A stretch of 64,000 bases of DNA from Solirubrobacter deserti (GTDB taxonomy: Bacteria > Actinomycetota > Thermoleophilia > Solirubrobacterales > Solirubrobacteraceae), in the NCBI RefSeq assembly GCF_003344625.1, contig NZ_QPKJ02000009.1, forward strand, positions 62,001 to 126,000, given 5' to 3'. This document shows, one piece after another, positions 54,476 to 62,764 of the stretch (its first letter is position 1; every line of letters begins with the position of its first letter). A program made the position numbers and the translations under genes. The notes under the pieces are model-generated. The model worked only from the letters and a program-made list of their open reading frames with translations. It had not been told where the DNA came from and made no database searches.

Positions 54476-57056
54476 GGACCGCCGCGCGCTGCTCATCCGG
54501 CGCGCGCTCCTGGACCGGCTCACGCAGGATCAAGCGGCCGTGACGCTCGTGTCGGCGTCCGCTGGCAGCGGCAAGACCGTGCTGCTGCGCTCGTTCATCG
54601 CCGACGCGGGCCTCGAGGAGCAGACCGCGTGGGTGTCCGTCGAGCGCGACGAGCGCGACGCGCAGGCGTTCTGGCTGACCGTCCACGAGGCGGTCCGGCG
54701 GGCCGCGCGCGGCGGGGTCGAGCCGCTGACCCCGATGCCGCAGATGGCCGCGAGCCTCGTCGTGGAGCACCTGCTCTCCGAGCTCGGCGACGCGCACGTC
54801 CTGCTCGTGATCGACGACCTGCACGAGCTGCGCTCCGACGATGCGCTCGCCCAGCTGGAGACGCTGCTGACCTGGCGGCCCGCGGGGCTGCGCGTCGTGC
54901 TCGCTGCCCGCCAGGACCCGCGGCTCGGGATGCACCGGCTGCGGCTCACGGGCGACCTCGCGGAGGTGCGGGAGGCGGACTTGCGCTTCACGCGCGCGGA
55001 GGCGGCCGAGCTGCTGGCGGCGTCCGGGATCGAGCTGCCGGAGGCTGCCGTCGACCGGCTGCACGCGCGCACCGAAGGCTGGGCGGCGGGACTGCGGCTC
55101 GCGGCCCTGGCGCTCACCGGCCACCCCGACCCCGAGCGGTTCGTCGAGGAGTTCTCGGGGAGCGAGCGCACCGTCGCCGCGTACCTGCTGGCCGAGGTGC
55201 TGGAATGCCAGAGCGAGGACGTTCGCGGGCTGCTGCTGCGGACCTCGATCCTGGAACGGGTCAGCGGCCCGCTGGCCGACGCGCTGACGGGCACCTGTGG
55301 CTCGCAGGCGATGCTGGAGGAGCTCGAGGAGGCCAACGCGTTCGTCACCGCGCTCGATGCCGGGCGCACGTGGTTCCGCTACCACCATCTGTTCGCCGAC
55401 CTGCTGCGCTCCGAGCTCCGGCGCACCGAGCCGGACGCGATCCTGCGGCTGCACGACGCCGCCGCGCAGTGGCACGAGGCCAACGGGGACGTGCTGGACG
55501 CCGTGCGCCACGCGCAGGCGGCTCACGAGTGGCGGCACGCGGTCCGTCTGCTCGCCGACCATCAGGTCAGCCTGGTGCTCAACGGGCGGTGGGGAACCGT
55601 CCACGGCCTGCTCAAGCAGTTCCCGGAGGCCGCGCGGCCGGACCCCGAGCTGATGGCACTGCACGCCACGGATCTGCTGATCTACGGTGCGCTCGACGAC
55701 GTCGAGGCCTACCGCGGGCTCGCGGAGCGCCACGCGGAAGCGGTGCCCGTGGAGCGTCGCCGGCACTTCGCGATCATGCTCGGGCTCGTGCGGGTCGCGC
55801 TGGCACGCCGGCAGGGCGACCTCGGGTCGGTCGCCGCAGAGGTCGAGGCGCTGCTCGCCCCGGCAGAGCTGGAGACGCCGGGCGAGGTCACGCTGAGCAA
55901 CGACGTGCGGGCGTACGCGTTGCTGAGCCTCGGAAGTCTCGAGCAGTGGCTGGTCCGCAGCGAGCGGGCGGAGCGGCTGTTCGAGCAGGCACTCGCGCTG
56001 GCGCGCCAGGGCGGACGGCCGCACATCGAGATCGACGCCCTCGGCCACCTGGCGCTTGCCGACGCGCAGCGCCGGTCGTTCACGCGCGCCCGCAGCCGCG
56101 CGGAACAAGCGCTCGCGATCGCCGAGGCCCACGGCTGGAGCGACGGGGGAGTCGCCGCGGTTCCGCTCGCGGTCATCGCGTCGGTCGACGTCTGGCAGGG
56201 CCGCTTCCAGGCCGCGGAGACGTGGCTGGACCGTACCGAGGCCACCCTGGCGCGGACCGAGCTGGACCCGTCGCTCAAGGTCAGCGTGCAGCTGGTGCGC
56301 GGGCGGTGGCTCGTCGGCGTGGGCCGGTTGCAGGAGGCGATCACGGCGTTCCGCGCCGCCGAGCGGCTCGAGGCCGGCCTCGACGTGCGCCACGCGCTGG
56401 CGGCGGCGATCCACCTGTGCCTCGTGCTCACGCACCTGCGACTCGGCGACCGAGCGGCCGCACGGGCGACCTTGGCCGCGGCGCCGGACAGTGTCGCGGG
56501 CGAGCTGCGCACCGCCGCCGCGGCCGTGCATGTCGCCGACGGCGAGCCGCAGGCCGCCGTCGACACCCTGCGGCCGGTCCTGGACGGCACGGTCCCGCTC
56601 CTGCGCGACGTGTACCTGATCCTGGCCATCCTCGTCGACGCCCGGGCGCACGACGCGCTCGACGACCGGGCCGCTGCCGAGGCGGCGATCGAGCGGGCGC
56701 TGAAGATCGCCGAGCCGGATGCGCTGTTGTGGCCGTTCGTGATGGTCGCCCCGCAGGCGCTGCTCGAGCGCCACCCGCGGCACCGCACCGCGCACGGCGC
56801 ACTGCTGCACCAGATCCTGCTGCTGCTCGGCGGCGTCGAGGCGCGCGCGGCAGCCGAACCGTTGAGCGCGGCCGAGCTGCGGGTGCTGCGCTATCTGCCG
56901 AGCAACCTCACCGCCCCGGAGCTCGGTCAGGAGCTCATGCTGTCCACGAGCACGGTGAAGACCCATATGCGGCACATCTACGCCAAGCTCGGCGCCCACC
57001 GGCGCAGCGAGGCGGTCGCCCGGGCGCGCGCGCTCGGGCTGCTCGCGCCGCGCTGA
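54459..57056 (+). CDS. MalT-like LuxR-family regulator (ATPase-TPR-HTH)
   Basis: 865 residues. Walker A SASAGSGKT at 32-40 and Walker B VLLVIDDLHEL near residue 118 define the STAND NTPase; a winged-helix segment and TPR-like helical repeats fill 330-790. The C-terminal LuxR helix-turn-helix reads LSAAELRVLRYLPSNLTAPE, LGQELMLSTSTVKTHMRHIY. Such proteins bind ATP and a small inducer, oligomerise and activate transcription. It overlaps the MBL hydrolase gene and lies 83 bp before the amidohydrolase, a likely target. A 14-bp palindrome sits at its stop codon. Confidence 0.88.
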   Translation: MPRSAEDRRALLIRRALLDRLTQDQAAVTLVSASAGSGKTVLLRSFIADAGLEEQTAWVSVERDERDAQAFWLTVHEAVRRAARGGVEPLTPMPQMAASLVVEHLLSELGDAHVLLVIDDLHELRSDDALAQLETLLTWRPAGLRVVLAARQDPRLGMHRLRLTGDLAEVREADLRFTRAEAAELLAASGIELPEAAVDRLHARTEGWAAGLRLAALALTGHPDPERFVEEFSGSERTVAAYLLAEVLECQSEDVRGLLLRTSILERVSGPLADALTGTCGSQAMLEELEEANAFVTALDAGRTWFRYHHLFADLLRSELRRTEPDAILRLHDAAAQWHEANGDVLDAVRHAQAAHEWRHAVRLLADHQVSLVLNGRWGTVHGLLKQFPEAARPDPELMALHATDLLIYGALDDVEAYRGLAERHAEAVPVERRRHFAIMLGLVRVALARRQGDLGSVAAEVEALLAPAELETPGEVTLSNDVRAYALLSLGSLEQWLVRSERAERLFEQALALARQGGRPHIEIDALGHLALADAQRRSFTRARSRAEQALAIAEAHGWSDGGVAAVPLAVIASVDVWQGRFQAAETWLDRTEATLARTELDPSLKVSVQLVRGRWLVGVGRLQEAITAFRAAERLEAGLDVRHALAAAIHLCLVLTHLRLGDRAAARATLAAAPDSVAGELRTAAAAVHVADGEPQAAVDTLRPVLDGTVPLLRDVYLILAILVDARAHDALDDRAAAEAAIERALKIAEPDALLWPFVMVAPQALLERHPRHRTAHGALLHQILLLLGGVEARAAAEPLSAAELRVLRYLPSNLTAPELGQELMLSTSTVKTHMRHIYAKLGAHRRSEAVARARALGLLAPR

Positions 57057-57068
57057 TTCGTACGAATC
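57055..57068. promoter_or_regulatory. 14-bp palindrome between LuxR regulator and amidohydrolase
   Basis: GATTCGTACGAATC is a perfect palindrome, lying on the LuxR stop codon and 71 bp before ATG 57139. Position and symmetry suit an activator site for the downstream operon. Confidence 0.55.
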
Positions 57069-57138
57069 GTGTGACGACCGCTCATCCGGCGGGCGGCGAG
57101 GCTTGCGCCCGACGACCACTGGACGGGAGGGAGCGAGG

Positions 57139-58653
57139 ATGTGCGATCAGTGCGGCCCCACGCGGGGCGACGGCGACCTGTCACGGCGCCGGCTGCTGCA
57201 GGTCGGCGCGCTGGGCCTGGGGTCCGCGCTGCTGCCGGCGACGGCCGGCGCGCATCCGCCCGCCGCGCCCGGCGGCGGCCCACCCGGCCGGCGCGTGCTG
57301 CTGCGCGGCGGCACGGTGCTCACGCTCGACGACACGGTCGGCGACTTCGTCCGCGGGGACGTGCTCGTCGAGGACGGCCGCATCCGCGCGGTCGGGCCGA
57401 ACCTCAGGGCACCCGGCGCGGCGGCGATCGACTGCACGGGCAAGATCGTCACGCCCGGCTTCGTGGACACGCACCGCCACATGTGGCAGGCGCTGTTCCG
57501 CAACTCCGGGCCGGACACGCTGCTGCTGGACTACGTCGAGGACGTCCTGCAGGGCTTCAACCTCAACCTCACGCCCGAAGAGGTCTACCTCGGTGACCTG
57601 ATCGCGGCGCTGTCGGCGCTCAACGCCGGCGTGACGACCATCCTCGACTGGTCGCACATCAACCTCACGCCGCAGCACTCGGACGCGGTCATCCAGGCGC
57701 TGCGCGACTCGGGCATCCGCGCCGTGTACGGCTACGGGCCGGTCTTCTACCACCCGAACCCGGCGCGCGACCCGTACCCGCGGGACATCTTCCGGCTGCG
57801 CAACCGGTACTTCTCGTCCGAGGACCAGCTGCTGACGCTGGCGATGGCGACGCGCGGGAGCTTCGGCAGCGTGCCGCAGGCCGTGAGCGAGTGGAAGGTC
57901 GCGCGCGAGGTCGGCGCGCGCATCACCACGCACATCGGCGTCGGCGCCGGCGGCCCGGGCTACCTCAAGCAGATCGCCGACGCGCTCGCCGCGGCCAGCG
58001 TGCGCGGGCTCGGCGACGACACGACCTACGTGCACGCCTGCACGCTGACCGACGTCGAGCTGGCGATGATCGCCGCCAGCGGCGGGTCGCTGTCGCTCGC
58101 CGTCCCGGTCGAATTGTCGATGGGGCACGGGATGCCGCCGATCCAGCGCGGCCTCGACCACGGCATCCGCATGAGCCTCAGCGTCGACGTCGAGACCAAC
58201 ACGCCGACGGACATGTTCACGCAGATGCGCGCGGCGTTCGGGCTCCAGCGGGGGCTCAAGAACGAGGAGCACCTGTTCCGGATCCCGGACCCCGGACTCG
58301 ACGAGCACCGGGCGAAGCTGCTGACCGCGCGCGACGTGCTCAAGCTCGCGACCATCGGCGGCGCCGAGGCCAACGGGCTCGGCAGCCGCACCGGCACGCT
58401 GACGCCGGGCAAGCGCGCCGACCTGCTGCTGCTCGACGCGACGGCGCTCAACGTCGCGCCCGTCAGCAACGCCACGGGCGCCGTCGTGCTCGGCATGGAC
58501 ACGTCCAACGTCGACTCGGTGATGGTCGACGGACGCTTCGTCAAGCGCGACGGCCGGCTCGTGGGCGTGAACGTCGACCGGCTGCTGGCGCAGGCGCAGA
58601 ACCTGCACGACGCCGTGATGCGGCGCAACGGCCGTCCCTCTCTGACCACGTAG
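57139..58653 (+). CDS. Tat-exported amidohydrolase
   Basis: 504 residues from ATG 57139, after a purine-rich ribosome site (GGGAGGGAGCGAGG). The N-terminus MCDQCGPTRG precedes a Tat signal SRRRLLQVGALGLGSALLPA. The amidohydrolase barrel has the HxH metal pair in FVDTHRHMWQALF, later THIGVG, HACTLTD and the Asp region SVDVETNT. The ending GKRADLLLLDATAL is typical of the AtzA/TrzA/cytosine-deaminase group, which hydrolyses or deaminates N-heterocycles. It lies 13 bp before the alcohol dehydrogenase gene. Confidence 0.8.
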   Translation: MCDQCGPTRGDGDLSRRRLLQVGALGLGSALLPATAGAHPPAAPGGGPPGRRVLLRGGTVLTLDDTVGDFVRGDVLVEDGRIRAVGPNLRAPGAAAIDCTGKIVTPGFVDTHRHMWQALFRNSGPDTLLLDYVEDVLQGFNLNLTPEEVYLGDLIAALSALNAGVTTILDWSHINLTPQHSDAVIQALRDSGIRAVYGYGPVFYHPNPARDPYPRDIFRLRNRYFSSEDQLLTLAMATRGSFGSVPQAVSEWKVAREVGARITTHIGVGAGGPGYLKQIADALAAASVRGLGDDTTYVHACTLTDVELAMIAASGGSLSLAVPVELSMGHGMPPIQRGLDHGIRMSLSVDVETNTPTDMFTQMRAAFGLQRGLKNEEHLFRIPDPGLDEHRAKLLTARDVLKLATIGGAEANGLGSRTGTLTPGKRADLLLLDATALNVAPVSNATGAVVLGMDTSNVDSVMVDGRFVKRDGRLVGVNVDRLLAQAQNLHDAVMRRNGRPSLTT

Positions 58654-58666
58654 ACCAAGGAGATCA

Positions 58667-59686
58667 ATGCCTGCACAGATGAACGCCGTCGTCGTCGCCG
58701 AGCCGGACGCCGAATGGCGGCTGCAGACGCGCGACCGGCCCGAGGTCGGCCCCGACGAGGTCCTCGTGCGCGTCCACGCGTGCGCGATCTGCGGCACCGA
58801 CCTGTGGCTCGCGCAGAACAAGCTGTCCTTCCGCCCGTTCCCGCTCGTGCTCGGCCATGAGGGCGTGGGGGAGGTCGTCGCGGTCGGCGAGGCCGTGACC
58901 AAGCGCAAGGTCGGCGACCGCGTCGGCGTGTTCATGATGCAGAAGGCGTGCGGGGTGTGCGCGTTCTGCCACCAGGAGCACACCAACAGCTTCGTCACGG
59001 CCGCGAACTGCGACAACCCGACGCTGACCGGCGTCAACGTCGACGGTGCGCACGCCGAATATGTGGCGGTGGACGTCGGCGGCACGGTGCTGCTGCCGGA
59101 CGCGGTGACGTACGAGCTCGCCGCGCCGACGCTGTGCGCGGGCTACACGGTGTGGGCGGCGCTGCGGCGCGCCGACGCGAAGCCGGGCGCGCGGATCGCG
59201 GTCGTCGGCATCGGCGGGCTCGGGCACCTCGCGATCCAGTACGCGAAGGCCGCCGGGTACCACGTCACCGCGATCACCCGCAACGCCGACAAGCGCGAGG
59301 CGGCGGTGGAGCTCGGCGCCGACGTGGTCGTCGCCGACGGGCAGGGCCTCAAAGACGCCGGCGGCGCGGACGTGCTCATGCACACCAGCAGCAACCACGC
59401 CGCGGCCGTGGACGCGCTCACAGGGCTGCGGCCGTGGGGCAAGCTGGTGATGAACGGCATCGCGTTCGACGACATGGAGCTGCCGGCGCTGGCGCTGGTG
59501 TCGAACAGCCACCAGGTCGTCGGCTCCGCCCACAACGGCATCGAGTACCTGGTGGAGGCGCTCGACTTCGTCGCGCGGGGAGCGGTCAAGCCGTGGGTCG
59601 AGGTGTTCCCGTCCGAGCGGGTGCAGGAGGCCTACGAGAAGGTGGTCGCGGGCGACGTGCGCTTCAAGGCCGTGGTCACCTACTGA
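58667..59686 (+). CDS. Zinc-dependent alcohol dehydrogenase family protein
   Basis: 339 residues, AAGGAG before the ATG. Catalytic-zinc motif CAICGTDL, GHEGVGEVVAVGEAV, the NAD site GIGGLGHLAIQYAK and the MDR tail are clear. The structural-zinc region CGVCAFC is followed by 13 residues before the fourth cysteine (HQEHTNSFVTAANC), longer than the usual seven, so the structural zinc may be held differently or be lost. It would interconvert an alcohol and aldehyde/ketone with NAD(P). It follows the amidohydrolase in one operon. Confidence 0.82.
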   Translation: MPAQMNAVVVAEPDAEWRLQTRDRPEVGPDEVLVRVHACAICGTDLWLAQNKLSFRPFPLVLGHEGVGEVVAVGEAVTKRKVGDRVGVFMMQKACGVCAFCHQEHTNSFVTAANCDNPTLTGVNVDGAHAEYVAVDVGGTVLLPDAVTYELAAPTLCAGYTVWAALRRADAKPGARIAVVGIGGLGHLAIQYAKAAGYHVTAITRNADKREAAVELGADVVVADGQGLKDAGGADVLMHTSSNHAAAVDALTGLRPWGKLVMNGIAFDDMELPALALVSNSHQVVGSAHNGIEYLVEALDFVARGAVKPWVEVFPSERVQEAYEKVVAGDVRFKAVVTY

Positions 59687-59706
59687 AGGAGCCCGCGTCG
59701 GACTTC

Positions 59707-59757
59707 CGTTGAGGGGAACGAAAGTGTCGCTATCCGCCACTTTCGTTCCCCGCAACG
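59707..59757. terminator. Long hairpin between convergent genes
   Basis: GGGGAACGAAAGTG (59713-59726) pairs perfectly over 14 bp with CACTTTCGTTCCCC (59738-59751). After one mismatch the stem extends with CGTTG/CAACG, about 20 bp in all, loop TCGCTATCCGC. It lies 20 bp after the alcohol dehydrogenase stop and 33 bp from the convergent FAD oxidoreductase stop, so it can act as a bidirectional terminator. The stem is unusually long and may be a dispersed repeat. Confidence 0.65.
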
Positions 59758-59789
59758 CGGCGACTTCGACGACCTTGACGGTTCAAACG

Positions 59790-61133
59790 TCAGGGGAGCG
59801 CGATTGCGTGGCCGGCCGAGAACACGTCGTCGGGGTCCCAGCAGGCGCGAATCGCTTGCAGGCGACCCCAGATGTCGGCTCCGTAGGCGGCTCGGAGTCT
59901 CGTGGCGTCGCGTTCAGGGATGAAGTTCGGCCAGGCCTCGCCGATCGTGTACGGAGCGAGCGCGGCCTGTAGGCTCGCGGCCCAGTCGGCGACCGCCGGG
60001 TCGGCGTCGGGGTCAAACCAGGCGGCACCGGCCTGGTAGGCCCAGGGAGCGTCGCGCCCGCCGAGCGGTGAGGAACGCGCATCACCGCGCGCGACCGCGC
60101 CACCGAGCGGCTGCACGAGCATGCTGCCTTCAGGGGCTGGTTTGCTGCGCTGGTGGTCGGCCAGCACGGCCACGACTTGCGGCGAGAGCTCGGTCAGGAA
60201 GCCACCCACCCCGTGGAGGCGGGCCGTGTAGGGCTCGGGCGACTCGAACATGGCCTGTAGGTGGGCGTACGGCATCGGACGCACGAAGTCGAGGGCCGGG
60301 CCGAGCGCGCGCAGCGGCGAGACCGGTGCGTCGCCGGCGCCCGTCCACACGACGAGAACCGCAATCAGCGGGGTTGAACGCAGTGGCGCGGGCACGAACG
60401 GGGCGCCGTTGAGCAATGCCAGGCCACCGCCAAGGTCGTCGGGCGCGTCCGCCATCAGCTCCGCGTAGGCGGACGTGACCGCGGCGGCATGATCCAACGG
60501 CCACGCCAGCAGGCCCGCTGCCACCTCGTCGATCGGGTGGAGCGCGAACTCGAGCTCGGTCACGATCCCGAAGCTCGGCCCGCCGCCGCGCAACGCCCAG
60601 AACAGGTCGGGATGCTCTTCCGCGCTGGCCGTGACCAGCTGGGCGTCCGCGGTCACGACGCGCGCGCGGCGCAGACGATCAGCGGCGAGACCCAGCTTGC
60701 GCTCCAGCCAGCCCGAGCCTGATCCGAGCGTGAACCCCGCGACGCCGACCGAGGGGATCCGCGCGCCGGTGACCGCACGCCCGTGCGCCTGTGTGGCGCG
60801 ATCGACGTCGCGCCACGTCGCGCCGCCCTCGACGCGTACGCGCGGGCCGGTGCTGTCCACGTGCACCGCGCGCATCGACGCGAGGTCAATGACCATCGCG
60901 TCGTCGTCGATCGCGAACCGATCGGGCCCGTGTCCGCCGCCCCGCACGCGCACGGCGAGCCCCGTCTCGCGCGCATGGCGCAGCGCGGCGGCGACGTCGC
61001 CCGAGTCCCTGCAGCGGGCGATGACCGCTGGCCGGCGATCGACCGTGTCGTCCTGCGTGCGGCGGGCGACCTCATAAGCCGGGTTGCCCGGCAGGACGAG
61101 CTCACCGGTGAAACCGTGGATGGCGTGGCGCAT
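59790..61133 (-). CDS. FAD-binding oxidoreductase (berberine-bridge/VAO type)
   Basis: 447 residues from ATG 61133. The PCMH FAD domain has AVRVRGGGHGPDRFAIDDDA with the His that carries 8-alpha-linked flavin, VRVEGGATWRDVDRATQAHG, and GARIPSVGVAGFTLGSGSGW. The latter lacks the cysteine that forms the second flavin bond in berberine-bridge enzymes (CxxVGxxG), so flavin is probably held only once. The C-terminal BBE segment is CWDPDDVFSAGHAIALP. It is likely a secondary-metabolite or carbohydrate oxidase. No signal peptide is seen. Confidence 0.8.
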   Translation of the reverse strand: MRHAIHGFTGELVLPGNPAYEVARRTQDDTVDRRPAVIARCRDSGDVAAALRHARETGLAVRVRGGGHGPDRFAIDDDAMVIDLASMRAVHVDSTGPRVRVEGGATWRDVDRATQAHGRAVTGARIPSVGVAGFTLGSGSGWLERKLGLAADRLRRARVVTADAQLVTASAEEHPDLFWALRGGGPSFGIVTELEFALHPIDEVAAGLLAWPLDHAAAVTSAYAELMADAPDDLGGGLALLNGAPFVPAPLRSTPLIAVLVVWTGAGDAPVSPLRALGPALDFVRPMPYAHLQAMFESPEPYTARLHGVGGFLTELSPQVVAVLADHQRSKPAPEGSMLVQPLGGAVARGDARSSPLGGRDAPWAYQAGAAWFDPDADPAVADWAASLQAALAPYTIGEAWPNFIPERDATRLRAAYGADIWGRLQAIRACWDPDDVFSAGHAIALP

Positions 61134-61192
61134 ACCACTGACGACGTGCGGGGCACAAGCACTATTCCCGCGTCTCGCGGCGCACCTGACAC

Positions 61193-62764
61193 CTACTGAG
61201 CGCGCGCCTGGCCGAGGACCGTGCCGGCGACGTCGAGGGCGCGGATCGTCGCGCCCGCCGGGACGCCGCGCAGCGCGGTCTCGAAGCCCGTCCGGGGCAC
61301 GGGCGGCGCACCTTCGACCTGCCACGCGGTGACCTCGGTCGCGCCGTTCCAGCTCACGAACACGTCGGCGCCGCGGCGCGCGAGCGACGGGCGCGTGGAC
61401 GGGCGGCCGACCCAGGCGCCGCGGTAGGCGCGGTAGGAGTCGTTGCGACGGGCCATGCGGCCGTCGAAGATGAGCTTGCCGTTGGCGTCGTACTCGCTGA
61501 ACCAGCGGTTGGAACCCCAACCGACGAACGTGTTGCCGTTGGGCAGCGGCTGCATCCCGGCCTGGGTGCGCGAGAGCAGGTTGCGCGGGTGCGTCAACGC
61601 GCGCACCAACGTCGCCCGCGTGCCGTCCAGCCGCAGCCGGATCGCGCGCGAGCGGCCGCGCTCGGCGTTGTCGAACAGCGTCAGCGTCCCGTCCGGCTGG
61701 GGGCGCGCGTCGTGCTGGAGCGCGAAGCGCGCACCCGGCCCGAACGTGAAGCTCGACCGCCTGCCGCCCAGCCGCCAGAGCACTCGGCCCGTCGCCCGCG
61801 AGACCTTGTAGACGGCGTTGGTCGAGCGGGCGGACAGGATGAAGTCGCCGGCCGGATCGAGCGCGACCGAGTTCAGGTGCAGGTAGTCCCAGGTGCCGTC
61901 GCGCTCGCGGTAGGTCTCGCTGACGGCGATGTTCCCCGCGCTGTGCCACTCGAACAGCACCAGCCCGGTGGCGATGTCGATCTCCTGCACGACCGACTGC
62001 AGGACGTCGCCTTCGGGGCGCTCGACCGCGTCCCACGCGTTCATCAGCGCCGTGCCCTGCGGGGTGATCGTGAACTCGTGCGAGTCGGCCTGGAAGCCGT
62101 TGCCCATGCGCACGCGCTTGACGGTCCTGTAGGTCTCGTCGAGCACCATCCCGACGCCGCGGCCGCCGCCGGCGAACAGCCGCCCTTCCCACCAGGTGAG
62201 GACGGGCCGCCCACGCAGCGACTGCGTGCGCACGTCCATCGCGACGCCGCCGCCGCCGACCTGCCGGAACCAGACGAGCTCGCCGCGGTCGTCGATGATC
62301 ATCGGGCCGTTCGCCCGTCCGCCCTTGGGACCGAGCAACACGAACCCGGGCGTGCGGCCGGCCGCTGCGCGCGTGATGTGCACGGGCGGCGGCTTGAGGT
62401 CCGGCCGGGACACGAACGACTCGGCCTCGGCGCGTGTGTCGGGGCGCACCGATCGGGTCTTGGCGGGCGTCGGGCGGCGCCCGATCCGGAACGAGTAGGA
62501 CCGCGCCTGCGAGCGCACCCGCACGGTCTCGCCCTCCTCGAAACGCCCGTGCGGCACCCAGCTCGCGCCGGCGCCGTCCGAGTGCTCGCGCACGCGCCCG
62601 TTCATCCGTCCTGAGCGGGAGCCGGCCACGGTCACGGCGCCGAGCGACGTCGTCCCACGGAACGAGATCTGCGTCGTCTCGGACGCGGTCGTCATCCCGG
62701 GCACGGGGTAGACGGACACGCTCGCGGCGGCCAGCGCCGCCTGCAGGATCAAGGTGGAGAGCAT
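61193..62764 (-). CDS. Arylsulfotransferase-like exoprotein (ASST family)
   Basis: 523 residues from ATG 62764, which overlaps the upstream gene's stop as ATGA. A hydrophobic N-terminus (LSTLILQAALAAASVSVYP) is a likely signal. An Ig-like N-terminal domain is followed by an arylsulfotransferase propeller: FVLLGPKGGRANGPMIIDD, GNGFQADSHEFTITPQGTAL, VVQEIDIATGLVLFEWHSAG, YLHLNSVALDP and LWRLGGRRSSF. The family transfers sulfate between phenolic compounds or is otherwise uncharacterised. It is a close paralogue of the neighbouring gene. Confidence 0.8.
   Translation of the reverse strand: MLSTLILQAALAAASVSVYPVPGMTTASETTQISFRGTTSLGAVTVAGSRSGRMNGRVREHSDGAGASWVPHGRFEEGETVRVRSQARSYSFRIGRRPTPAKTRSVRPDTRAEAESFVSRPDLKPPPVHITRAAAGRTPGFVLLGPKGGRANGPMIIDDRGELVWFRQVGGGGVAMDVRTQSLRGRPVLTWWEGRLFAGGGRGVGMVLDETYRTVKRVRMGNGFQADSHEFTITPQGTALMNAWDAVERPEGDVLQSVVQEIDIATGLVLFEWHSAGNIAVSETYRERDGTWDYLHLNSVALDPAGDFILSARSTNAVYKVSRATGRVLWRLGGRRSSFTFGPGARFALQHDARPQPDGTLTLFDNAERGRSRAIRLRLDGTRATLVRALTHPRNLLSRTQAGMQPLPNGNTFVGWGSNRWFSEYDANGKLIFDGRMARRNDSYRAYRGAWVGRPSTRPSLARRGADVFVSWNGATEVTAWQVEGAPPVPRTGFETALRGVPAGATIRALDVAGTVLGQARAQ

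Noticed and set aside
54294..57119. 941-codon frame antisense to the LuxR-type regulator
   Set aside because: Shadow frame without any domain; the sense frame has Walker motifs and a LuxR helix-turn-helix.
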